Below, one piece after another: positions 15,026 to 21,350 of a stretch of DNA of 21,350 nucleotides. Position 1 is the first letter of the stretch. Each line of letters starts with the position of its first letter. The notes under the pieces were generated by a model. That model was not told the origin of the DNA, ran no database searches, and saw nothing but the letters and a program-made list of their open reading frames with translations. Origin of the DNA: a virus; the IMG/VR virus record IMGVR_UViG_3300017744_000195, positions 1 to 21,350 of that record; one strand, given 5' to 3'. The position numbers and the translations under genes are program-made.

Positions 15026-15365
15026 GCATTAATGACATAGGGTTTGGTAGTATTTCTTTAATTTGATTGCCAACATACGGGCTTAGTTTTAGCATATCAA
15101 TACTTGAGAGGGATGGTTCAGTTTTAGATATAAAATTATCCATCATATAACGATACATGGCGTTTAAATCTATATCTAAATTCTGAGTTCTAGCGTCAAT
15201 TTTCATAACAGAATTTAACGCTTTTTCAGTTTCTAACCATGTGGGTTCTTTTACCCACACCTTTAGATATTCTTCGCTTTCGGGTGCTACCTTAATATAA
15301 TGTAGCGTAGGCTCTTGTAGTGCAAATAAAGCACTCTTATCACTTATTACTTTCTTTTCAGTCAT
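15000..15365 (-). CDS. Tail assembly chaperone, short form (G-like)
   Basis: A 121-aa protein lying between the tail tube and tape measure genes, the standard position of tail assembly chaperones, which keep the tape measure protein soluble while tube subunits are added. It is mixed alpha/beta and acidic at the end (MQEDDEKKE). LKVWVKEPTWLETEKALNSVMKID fits such chaperones, where a P-T-W-x-E segment often precedes helices. The frame opens further to TTG 15389, but ATG 15365 is preceded by AAGGTGG at good spacing, so I start there. Its last codons contain the A AAA AAG slippery heptamer, and its stop TGA overlaps the next ATG (ATGA, 15003-15000). Normal termination gives the short form; -1 slippage gives the 189-aa form. 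Confidence 0.82.
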   Translation of the reverse strand: MTEKKVISDKSALFALQEPTLHYIKVAPESEEYLKVWVKEPTWLETEKALNSVMKIDARTQNLDIDLNAMYRYMMDNFISKTEPSLSSIDMLKLSPYVGNQIKEILPNPMSLMQEDDEKKE

Positions 15366-15381
15366 TTCATCCACCTTCAAA

Positions 15382-15408
15382 ACCAACAAACAAACAAACG
15401 GTGTTGGT
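15382..15408 (-). other. Small intergenic stem-loop before the chaperone gene
   Basis: ACCAACA (minus strand 15408-15402) can pair with TGTTGGT (15388-15382), enclosing a 13-nt loop built from TTTG repeats. It lies between the stop of the 41-aa gene and the chaperone ATG at 15365 and would bury the alternative TTG start at 15389. It has no U-run after it, so it does not look like an intrinsic terminator. It could adjust chaperone translation or be chance. Confidence 0.3.
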
Positions 15409-15419
15409 GGAATTTATAA

Positions 15420-15545
15420 TTACTCGGCTTTTGGAGTTGTTTTTTTCTCCTCCTTAGCCTTCGTAGTTGTCTTTTTTGCTTGACGCTTAGGCTTCTTAGC
15501 CTTTTCAATTTGCGTCATTCTAATTATATCTTCTCTCGATACCAT
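15420..15545 (-). CDS. 41-aa lysine-rich small protein
   Basis: A short gene filling the gap between the tail tube and chaperone genes. The ATG at 15545 follows AGGGGTGATT, a good ribosome-binding site whose TGA is also the stop codon of the tail tube gene, so translation is probably coupled. The product begins MVSREDIIRMTQIEKAKK and continues as a Lys/Ala/Thr-rich tail (AKKTTTKAKEEKK), with 11 lysines and 3 arginines in 41 residues, ending at TAA 15422-15420. The first 14 residues could form a helix; the rest is likely disordered. I recognise no family. It could be a tail assembly helper or a small nucleic-acid-binding or virion protein. Confidence 0.65.
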   Translation of the reverse strand: MVSREDIIRMTQIEKAKKPKRQAKKTTTKAKEEKKTTPKAE

Positions 15546-15550
15546 GCAAA

Positions 15551-17173
15551 TCACCCCTGTAAAATCCAGTGTGTTTTCACAGTACAAGCATTAAGATTTC
15601 TCGGCATTACTGTTGCTTCTACAACAATCGGCCCTTTATCTTCAGCGATTGGAAAATTATTTGCGCTAATAAAATAGTCTTCAAACTTTAATGTAATTGT
15701 TTCTCCATTAGATTTTGTAAAAATTAATTCTATGGTTTGAGTAGTATCTTCCGAATCGTTTAGTAATGCGGTGTAAAGAGCATCGTCTGTAACATGACCA
15801 GTAAAAGAAATCTCATATGTTCTTTGTGCAGGTATAGACTCTTGAACATCTTTTGAACCAACACCTAAGAATCTTCTATCTTGTAGATTATTATTCATAG
15901 TGAGAGTTAATGAATTAATCTTCAAGAAAGTGCTTCCTAATAATTTAAAAGTTCCATCGGAGAAAAAGAACGGTTCTCTAGTTTGGTCGGCGTTAGTGCT
16001 AGACTCATAATTAACGAATGCTGTTTCATCAGTAACCCCTCTCCTAGCATCATAAACTTCATCGGAGGCTAAGGAGTGAACATTTCTTGTTGATAAATCC
16101 ATAGTCATTTTAACTTCTTCATTTTCATTAGCGGTCATAGTTAAAGTATTAACCCTACATCCTCTAGCGATTTTAACGAAGTTTAAACTTTCATCGGTTT
16201 CTGTTCCTGTTCTGTATTGATTTGTTCCTGTTAGTTTAGATAGGTTTTGTTCCAATGAAAAAGACGGTAGTAAATCTCCATCTTGTTCAGTAAAAGTATA
16301 TGTGATTGCCTTTGTTAATGTAGTCGAACCAGTTGGCCTATCTAATTTATGGTAAAAGTCTAATTGAGCATCAGTGGCCTCAAAAGGAGTAATAGGTGGG
16401 CATATTTTACTACCAACACTTCTTCTAAATATTGGCCCTGTTTCAACAATACCGCCAATAACTGCATCGTCACCTGCCGCAACTTCAGCAGTAGACTCAT
16501 TCATAGAACGAATCAAGAAACTATTGTTATCTCCCGCATTAGGTAATGTTTGTCTATGTGCATCCGTGGTTAGTTCGGTAGCCAAAGCATCCGTACTGCA
16601 TGTTAGTGTAGTACACTTTCCTAAGAAATAATATAGCCATGCTCCATGATTTGCTACAAGACCTAAATTACCTCCGGTAAAAGAAGTAATGCCCTTGTAT
16701 TGATAAGTGAAGTTTCTTGACCCACCAAGAGAAAGGTTCTGTTGTTTCATTTCAACTTCACTAGTTGGGAAAGTAGCACTTTCAAGAATGCCTAACCATT
16801 GGTCGGAAAGTAGTCTTTTTGCTGTATCAACTGGGGCAGGAACAGGTGCGCCATATGACTTAATTACAAAATAATCAGTAGAAGCCGCCGGAGCAGAAGG
16901 ACTAATAGTTACTGTATTAGCAGTATTTGATGTTATTCTATGGGTGGATTGTAATGCATCGCTTGTATTATATCTTTCTAAAAGACAACCTTTGTATAAA
17001 TTAGTAACTAATTCAAAGTCGGTATCAAAAGTTGAACTTACTTGAATGATACTTTGTGCAGAACCGTCTAATGCTCCTCCACCACTTTTTAATCCTATAC
17101 CTAAAAATAAATCATTTTCTGGTATAAATGTTATACTTGCCCCGCTTCCTAAAAATATATCTGTGTTTGCCAT
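15551..17173 (-). CDS. Major tail tube protein
   Basis: A 540-aa protein in the tube position, before the chaperone and tape measure. Residues 285-362 and 415-540 show the tube pattern: YTFTEQDGDLLPSFSLEQNL, then ARGCRVNTLTMTANENEEVKMTMDLS, then LKINSLTLTMNNNL, RTYEISFTGHVTDD and IELIFTKSNGETITLKFED. This resembles Phage_tube_2-type tube proteins, in which a conserved gC.v..l.l.a...e.v...mdl strand pair recurs. The N-terminal 1-30 (LGSGASITFIPE, FLGIGLKSGG) is typical of a tube N-arm. The length is well above many tube proteins of about 150-300 aa. Residues about 40-108 form an additional beta module (LYKGCLLERY...NTVTI...DYFVIKSYG) that probably lies on the outside of the tube. ATG at 17173 follows AAGGAGAGG. 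No sheath gene is present, so the tail is non-contractile. Confidence 0.85.
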   Translation of the reverse strand: MANTDIFLGSGASITFIPENDLFLGIGLKSGGGALDGSAQSIIQVSSTFDTDFELVTNLYKGCLLERYNTSDALQSTHRITSNTANTVTISPSAPAASTDYFVIKSYGAPVPAPVDTAKRLLSDQWLGILESATFPTSEVEMKQQNLSLGGSRNFTYQYKGITSFTGGNLGLVANHGAWLYYFLGKCTTLTCSTDALATELTTDAHRQTLPNAGDNNSFLIRSMNESTAEVAAGDDAVIGGIVETGPIFRRSVGSKICPPITPFEATDAQLDFYHKLDRPTGSTTLTKAITYTFTEQDGDLLPSFSLEQNLSKLTGTNQYRTGTETDESLNFVKIARGCRVNTLTMTANENEEVKMTMDLSTRNVHSLASDEVYDARRGVTDETAFVNYESSTNADQTREPFFFSDGTFKLLGSTFLKINSLTLTMNNNLQDRRFLGVGSKDVQESIPAQRTYEISFTGHVTDDALYTALLNDSEDTTQTIELIFTKSNGETITLKFEDYFISANNFPIAEDKGPIVVEATVMPRNLNACTVKTHWILQG

Positions 17174-17203
17174 GCTGTTCCTCTCCTTCCTTTTACTTAC
17201 TTA

Positions 17204-17713
17204 CTAAGGGAGTGTTAATGCGAATCGTTTTGTTTCTACTGTTAATTTATAACCAAATAACCTCTTTGCTCTATCGTTACTTTCGCTTCTTGAACCTACA
17301 AACACTTGATTAAACTTAGAACCATCACTTGCGGTATAACCTTTACGACCTCGCTCAAGCGTATGACGGGCTATCAAGTATAAAGCCTTTAGCCTGTCTT
17401 TGCCGAAGTTAGCATCTGTTCCTGCTCTTTCATCATGTATCGTTCTAATGTGCATTGTGAACGAATGCGTTTCATTTCTTAAATCAAAATGTATTGTTGG
17501 GTAAGTTATGTTTTGAGAATCTTCAAAGAATATAATTACATCTTTAGCAGTTAAGTCATATCTAACTCCCTTATTCTTTTGTAGTGTTCTAACATCAACA
17601 AAGTTAGGAGTTCCTGCATGGTCAGCAGTTATCCTTCCTTCGCTAATTAAAGTAGTAACAGAAGAACTCCATTTACTTGAAACCAAATCTATAAGTAAAC
17701 TTACTTCATCCAT
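17204..17713 (-). CDS. Neck / tail terminator-like protein
   Basis: A 169-aa protein just before the tail tube gene, where neck or tail-terminator proteins that cap the head-proximal end of the tube are found. The pattern starts with a helix (VSLLIDLVSSKW), then PNFVDVRTLQKN, a DVIIFFED strand, TIHFDLRNETHSFTMHIRT, a long helix (FGKDRLKALYLIARHTLERGR) and a closing strand pair (FGYKLTVETKRFAL). This strand-helix-strand order is typical of tail terminator and neck proteins. ATG at 17713 lies inside the previous gene (13-nt overlap) with GGAGGA nine nt upstream, implying coupled translation. The general neck role is well supported by position; the exact type is not. Confidence 0.72.
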   Translation of the reverse strand: MDEVSLLIDLVSSKWSSSVTTLISEGRITADHAGTPNFVDVRTLQKNKGVRYDLTAKDVIIFFEDSQNITYPTIHFDLRNETHSFTMHIRTIHDERAGTDANFGKDRLKALYLIARHTLERGRKGYTASDGSKFNQVFVGSRSESNDRAKRLFGYKLTVETKRFALTLP

Positions 17714-17904
17714 TTCAAAACATCCTCCGCTATTTGTTTCTGCAATACTTTATTGTAAGATTGCATTGCATATTCAATAACTTCTTCATCGCTAAAAGAT
17801 ACATCAATACCTAATACTTGAGAAAGTTCTTGCGTCGCCGCTTGTCTTTCTTTTTGTATTTCTACAAATTTTCTAAAGTCTGCAATCAATTGTTTGCTAG
17901 ACAT
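17701..17904 (-). CDS. Small helical protein of the neck region
   Basis: A 67-aa protein predicted by eye to be almost wholly alpha-helical: one helix over residues 4-30 (LIADFRKFVEIQKERQAATQELSQVL) and another over 38-66, where EEVIEYAMQSYNKVLQKQIAEDV is amphipathic. ATG at 17904 follows AAGGAG at good spacing, 3 nt after the stop of the Pro/Gln-rich gene, and the end overlaps the terminator-like gene by 13 nt. It lies among head-tail joining genes, so a small structural or assembly role is likely. No family is recognised. Confidence 0.68.
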   Translation of the reverse strand: MSSKQLIADFRKFVEIQKERQAATQELSQVLGIDVSFSDEEVIEYAMQSYNKVLQKQIAEDVLKWMK

Positions 17905-17907
17905 AAC

Positions 17908-19128
17908 TTATCTCCTTAGTATGTCTTTAATTGATTTTGAAAGTTCATCACTTTTTGCTACAGGTATTGCCCTTGGTTTTCTTGGTATTAGCCTACTTTT
18001 TGGTGGTGGTGCCTGTCCTTTAGGAACTAATCTATTATTTGGATTATTCATTGGATTAGGGTTTCTTCTAACTAATTGACCACCGGCTCTAGGATTTTGT
18101 TTTGCTTGACGCTTTGCTTCTTTCTCTTGTTGTCTTTGTTGCTGTTGTGCTAATCTTTGTTGAGTTTTTTGTTGTCTAGCCTGTTGTTTAGCCTGTTGTT
18201 TTTGTTGTTTAGCCTGTGTTTTAGCATCCTTTCTTCGCTGTCTTGGGCTTTTAGCACTTCTTTGAGCCGTTCTTCGCATGTCCTGTAAGAACTTATCCTG
18301 TCTTTTTCTTTGTTCTTGTATTAACTGTTGATTAACATTAGGAATTTCTTTTGGCGGGATAGGATTGCCTTGAGCATCTTTAGGTGGGTCGTAAGGTTGA
18401 TTAGCAGTTCTTTGTCCTTGTTGAGGAGTTGGTGGTGAAGCCTGTTGTGTTGCTTCTTGTGTAACTTTTCTTTGTTGTGCTTCTTGACTTAATTGTGCTG
18501 ATGTTTTTGTAGCAGGTTTTTTAGGAGGTGGGCCGGTTCTTTGTGTAGGATTAGGTAATGGTGGTGGTCTAAATGTCTTTGCGCCTTCAGTGGGAACATT
18601 GCCCATAGGTCTAGGAACATTTTGTTGTGGAGTTTGTTGTTCCATATATCCTCTTTGTCTAGCAAAGCCCGCTAAGTCAGCAGGTTTTTCTCCTTGAACC
18701 GGAGGTAAATTAGGAGCAGGTGGAGCATTTCTTGTTGCATCTACTACACTTGTAGCAGGTTGTTGATTTCCTGTTGATTGAACATTAGGTTTTAACATCT
18801 GTTGCCAATTTTGTTGTTTAGGTGTTGCTCTTTGAGATTTTAGTCGCTGAACTGCCGGAGCAATTTGACTATCCCTTTGACTCTTTAACTTGTCTAACTC
18901 GCCTTTATCTCTATTATAAGCCCCCCCACCTTTTGTTCTAGTAGCAACTAGAGCCTCTAACTCTTTTATTTTTGGATTATATCTATCATTAGCGGCTCTA
19001 ATTAGGTTCTGTAATTGAGTCCTATCCATAGAATCTAAGTTTGAACCTGTTCCTCCAAAGCCCTCTCTTCCTAAGTAAGTGGCGGCATTCTTTCTTATTA
19101 CATGAGAACGCCAATCACCAATAGCCAT
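17908..19128 (-). CDS. Basic Pro/Gln-rich protein of the head-tail junction
   Basis: A 406-aa protein of unusual composition. Residues 1-102 appear ordered and helical (DRTQLQNLIRAANDRYNPKI, GELDKLKSQRD). Residues about 103-265 are low-complexity Pro/Gln/Thr-rich and probably disordered. Residues 266-345 form a Lys/Arg/Gln helix with KQQ repeats (KQQKQQAKQQARQQKTQQ) that could be a long coiled coil. The last 60 residues are Arg/Pro-rich (LIPRKPRAIPVA) and end in a short helix, SIKDILRR. ATG at 19128 follows GGAGTGATTCT. Its position between the connector and neck genes suggests a virion or assembly protein; strong positive charge is compatible with contact with packaged DNA. The function is not known and no catalytic motif is visible. 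Confidence 0.7.
   Translation of the reverse strand: MAIGDWRSHVIRKNAATYLGREGFGGTGSNLDSMDRTQLQNLIRAANDRYNPKIKELEALVATRTKGGGAYNRDKGELDKLKSQRDSQIAPAVQRLKSQRATPKQQNWQQMLKPNVQSTGNQQPATSVVDATRNAPPAPNLPPVQGEKPADLAGFARQRGYMEQQTPQQNVPRPMGNVPTEGAKTFRPPPLPNPTQRTGPPPKKPATKTSAQLSQEAQQRKVTQEATQQASPPTPQQGQRTANQPYDPPKDAQGNPIPPKEIPNVNQQLIQEQRKRQDKFLQDMRRTAQRSAKSPRQRRKDAKTQAKQQKQQAKQQARQQKTQQRLAQQQQRQQEKEAKRQAKQNPRAGGQLVRRNPNPMNNPNNRLVPKGQAPPPKSRLIPRKPRAIPVAKSDELSKSIKDILRR
18120..18225 (-). repeat. Imperfect tandem repeats encoding a KQQ-rich helix
   Basis: The DNA shows repeated short units on the plus strand, such as TAGCCTGTTGTTT and TTGTTG, encoding the KQQ/AKQQ/ARQQ series of the basic Pro/Gln-rich protein. 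The units are imperfect and in frame, so they look like slippage-prone coding repeats, not a regulatory array. Confidence 0.6.
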
Positions 19129-19132
19129 AGAA

Positions 19133-20251
19133 TCACTCCAATAAGTAAACGAGGTCGCCTTTGCCCTTTAAGATTTCGTTGGCTTCAGTTGTTAAAATAT
19201 CATACTTTTCTTTAGTAGATATATTGCCACCAGTTTCAGCAATCATGATTGTTTGGTCATCGTGCCTTAATAATTCAGCCGCAACTAACATTGTTGTAGC
19301 CTTATGTATGCTAGAAGGAACTCTACCATCACCCGCAACATAAGTTGCTATTATAGAATTTTGAGTATGATATGGATAATCTCTTAAGAAAAATATTCTT
19401 CCTTCATCTCCTATCTTCCAAAAACTTCCTAATCTCTTCATATCTTGTTTATCTGTAAATGCTTCGGAAGTTGATTGTGAGTCTTGTCCTGCTTTATCTG
19501 CAAGTGTTATTGTGCATCCCGAACCGTCTTCGCCCGCTAACAAACTTGAAATATTAATTCTATATCCATTATCGGGGTCAATAGAAGCATAAAAGAAATC
19601 ACTTATACTTAGACTATTAGGAGAAGAAGTTCTCTCCTTTTCTCTATTTGCTCCTGTAAATTGAGCAGTATTAGCAGGGAATTCTTCATTAATTAAATGG
19701 CAAATATCTCTAGCAGTAGTCTTTGCTCCGAATCTACTATCGAATGTATTGTGTGCTGACATAGCACCTTCGGCATGGTGATATAAAATAAATGAATCTC
19801 CGCTATTAGGCAATTGTAATGTTATGCTTCTAAGCCTATGAAAATCATCGGGGTGTAGTGTGACGCTTGCTTGAGCCGATGCCAATTCTAAATAACTATT
19901 TCCTTGCCATACTTTAAGAGAAACTATCTTCTTTACTTTCATAGTAGTTAATTGAACAAAACCAACATAGCCACCGTAGTAAGTTTGCATTGGGTGATTC
20001 ATAAATTCAAAGTTATGGTATTCATCTTTGTGAATGATTGGCCTATAAGACCTTTTTACCTTTTCATCTACAATACCTTCTATTGTTTTTATTATAGAAC
20101 CTACTTGTGCTTGAGAAGGATAAGTAGAACCACTAAAAGCAGGAACCTGTAGCATATCCGATACTGCTCCTTTGTCAGTATAGTAGCCTTTTCCTGTTGA
20201 ATAATCTACATCAATAGAAGTGTAGTCGCTTGGGGATGATGCTATTGCCAT
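19133..20251 (-). CDS. Head-tail connector / adaptor protein
   Basis: A 372-aa protein resembling gp6/gp15-type adaptors that bind below the portal ring. Residues 28-70 (GAVSDMLQVPAFSG, then YPSQAQVGSIIKTIEGIVDE, then KVKRSYRP) match the usual pattern of a short loop followed by a long helix with I-D at its end. Residues 96-128 form strands (VQLTTMKVKKIVSLKVWQG), and 311-334 (VPSSIHKATTMLVAAELLRHDD) the closing helix. Between them, residues about 165-265 contain an insertion with TTARDICHLINEEFP and YRINISSLLAG...CTITLADKAG, much larger than a compact adaptor of roughly 100-180 aa. ATG at 20251 follows GAGAGAGGA, one nt after the previous stop. The connector call is by motif and gene order. 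Confidence 0.72.
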   Translation of the reverse strand: MAIASSPSDYTSIDVDYSTGKGYYTDKGAVSDMLQVPAFSGSTYPSQAQVGSIIKTIEGIVDEKVKRSYRPIIHKDEYHNFEFMNHPMQTYYGGYVGFVQLTTMKVKKIVSLKVWQGNSYLELASAQASVTLHPDDFHRLRSITLQLPNSGDSFILYHHAEGAMSAHNTFDSRFGAKTTARDICHLINEEFPANTAQFTGANREKERTSSPNSLSISDFFYASIDPDNGYRINISSLLAGEDGSGCTITLADKAGQDSQSTSEAFTDKQDMKRLGSFWKIGDEGRIFFLRDYPYHTQNSIIATYVAGDGRVPSSIHKATTMLVAAELLRHDDQTIMIAETGGNISTKEKYDILTTEANEILKGKGDLVYLLE

Positions 20252-20252
20252 A

Positions 20253-21350
20253 TTAAATTCCTCTCTCTAGTGTATCAACCCTACTTCTAATAGAATTAAT
20301 AAATGTATTTATCATAGAGATATTAGTTTTGCTTTCTAATATTTTGGTAGTTTGTCTTTTGTTTTTTGGAATGGGATTAAGGCCGCCACCTTTGAATATG
20401 ATTTGTTTTCTTTTAGCGTTGAATCTTTTTATTTCTGTTTTATTCTTAGTTGTACCTTTAGGATTCTTTTCTGTTTTATTAGTAGTCTTTGTTATTTTAG
20501 TCATGACAAATTCTATATCAAAAACATATTCTAAATCATTTAAGTATCTAAGTAATATTTTTTGTAGTGACTCTTTAGGGTCATCAAATGAAACGGGGCT
20601 ATCTTTAAAAATATTCAATTCTTTTATCTTTTTGTTTGCTTCGGAATATGTATCTTCTTCTAAACTAAACATGGCTTGTGCTTTTTCTTCTATTATTTTT
20701 TGCTTTTCAGTCGCTACATAATTTCCTGCGGATAGTGTACTTTTTATGGATTTATTTTGACCTTTAAAGAATACTTGGTATGGTATTTTTTCTGTGATGT
20801 CTTCAACACTACTATAGTCTATCCCACTCAAACCAATCCCTATTATTTCTTCAAAGGGAATTTTTTTATCGTCATCGCTCTTAAGTTTATCATGTAACTC
20901 AACTATTTCTTTAGCAACTTTGTTTGATATCTTTTTCTTTTTTGCTAAACCCATAACTTCGCTTTGTTCGGGAGCAAACTTAGAGCCTTCTTTTATTCTT
21001 CTTTTAGATTCAGTTTTTCCGTCAATGTAATCAGTGACTTCTTTATCTTCATAAATACTCTTATCTTCTAACTCTCTTTCAATGTCTATCATTTCTTTTC
21101 TAAGTTCGCTGAGAACAGTTTTTTCTAAACCTTCTAGCATCTTAGGAACACTATCAAGAAACTTATATTTCCTTACAGTTTCTTTATTATCTCTATCATA
21201 TTTAACAGCCCCTTCTAAAATTAAAGGGTCTATTCTACTACCGTCTTTTATTTCTCTTAAAGTATTATTACCTATCTTATTAATTAAATATAATGGTATT
21301 TCTTGTAAGTCTAATCCTCTTACTGTAGTTCCTCTACTATCATCTGTCAT
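20253..21350 (-). CDS. Charged protein of unknown function at the head-tail border
   Basis: An open frame of 365 codons to the right edge, beginning with an ATG formed by the last three bases of the window, so its true start cannot be decided. The product is rich in Lys, Glu and Ile. Residues 62-105 (SVPKMLEGLEKTVLSELRKEM, then IDIERELEDKS) are likely coiled coil, 140-165 is helical (KVAKEIVELHDKLKSD), and 282-330 is lysine/threonine-rich and probably disordered, ending in a glycine/proline segment (KGGGLNPIPKNKR). I see no enzyme motif, membrane segment or known capsid-fold pattern. It precedes the connector gene, where capsid-associated or scaffold-type proteins often occur, but the role is unknown. 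It could also be the C-terminal part of a longer protein. Confidence 0.6.
   Translation of the reverse strand: MTDDSRGTTVRGLDLQEIPLYLINKIGNNTLREIKDGSRIDPLILEGAVKYDRDNKETVRKYKFLDSVPKMLEGLEKTVLSELRKEMIDIERELEDKSIYEDKEVTDYIDGKTESKRRIKEGSKFAPEQSEVMGLAKKKKISNKVAKEIVELHDKLKSDDDKKIPFEEIIGIGLSGIDYSSVEDITEKIPYQVFFKGQNKSIKSTLSAGNYVATEKQKIIEEKAQAMFSLEEDTYSEANKKIKELNIFKDSPVSFDDPKESLQKILLRYLNDLEYVFDIEFVMTKITKTTNKTEKNPKGTTKNKTEIKRFNAKRKQIIFKGGGLNPIPKNKRQTTKILESKTNISMINTFINSIRSRVDTLERGI

Noticed and set aside
15000-15389. TTG at 15389 as the chaperone start
   Set aside because: The TTG has no ribosome-binding site and falls in a predicted stem-loop, while ATG 15365 follows AAGGTGG at normal spacing.
15551-17173. 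Contractile sheath protein
   Set aside because: Its size would allow it, but the strand motifs fit a tube protein and there is no second tube-type gene before the chaperone. A contractile tail needs both.
18120-18225. CRISPR array or regulatory tandem repeat
   Set aside because: The repeats are short, imperfect and in frame, without unique spacers, and encode the KQQ-rich helix.

Overview
The window is one uninterrupted late-gene (structural) operon of a tailed double-stranded DNA virus with a long, non-contractile (siphovirus-type) tail. Every credible gene lies on the minus strand, so transcription runs from position 21350 towards position 1. Genes abut, overlap by 4 nt, or are separated by at most about 55 nt. 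I see no tRNA, rRNA, integrase, transposon, CRISPR array, promoter or transcription terminator, and no stretch over 300 bases is without a gene. Base composition is AT-rich (about 35-37% GC by eye). Start sites are preceded by strong Shine-Dalgarno sequences, several of the extended GAGGTGAT/GGTGA form. The host cannot be fixed from this window. The tail-protein style (LamG-like domain, TELALLSG and DGTQIEGR fibre motifs, CEAGGGTW cysteine loop) is what I associate with marine viruses, and an archaeal host such as marine Euryarchaeota or Thaumarchaeota is possible, but a bacterial host is not excluded.

Layout in transcription order. (1) Head-tail junction: a lysine/glutamate-rich 365-aa protein of unknown role touching the window edge (21350-20253), a head-tail connector/adaptor with an extra inserted domain (20251-19133), a very basic Pro/Gln-rich 406-aa protein (19128-17908), a 67-aa helical protein (17904-17701) and a neck/tail-terminator-like protein (17713-17204). 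(2) Tail shaft: an oversized 540-aa tail tube protein (17173-15551), a 41-aa lysine-rich microgene (15545-15420), the tail assembly chaperone made in two forms (15365-14797), and the tape measure protein (about 14800-12800). (3) Tail tip: a distal-tail-like protein (12795-12091), a LamG-fold protein (12082-10940), a giant 2,824-aa hub/central-fibre protein (10943-2469), a small tail protein (2472-2122), a tail fibre (2120-801), and a partial, possibly lipid-anchored surface protein running off the left edge (804-1).

Two signals go beyond routine annotation. First, the chaperone region carries a complete three-part -1 programmed frameshift cassette: an AGGAGG element, 7 nt, the heptamer A AAA AAG, 9 nt, then a hairpin with a 7-bp GC-rich stem extended by 3 A-U pairs. 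The two upstream parts have the same order and spacing as those I recall from E. coli dnaX. Frameshifting would fuse the 121-aa chaperone to the next 68-codon frame, giving 189 aa. Second, I found no GATC, AGCT or ACGT anywhere in 21.35 kb, although each is expected roughly 60-75 times. At least fourteen Asp codons that precede a C are all GAC, never GAT, which points to selection against these palindromes, most simply by restriction systems of the host range.
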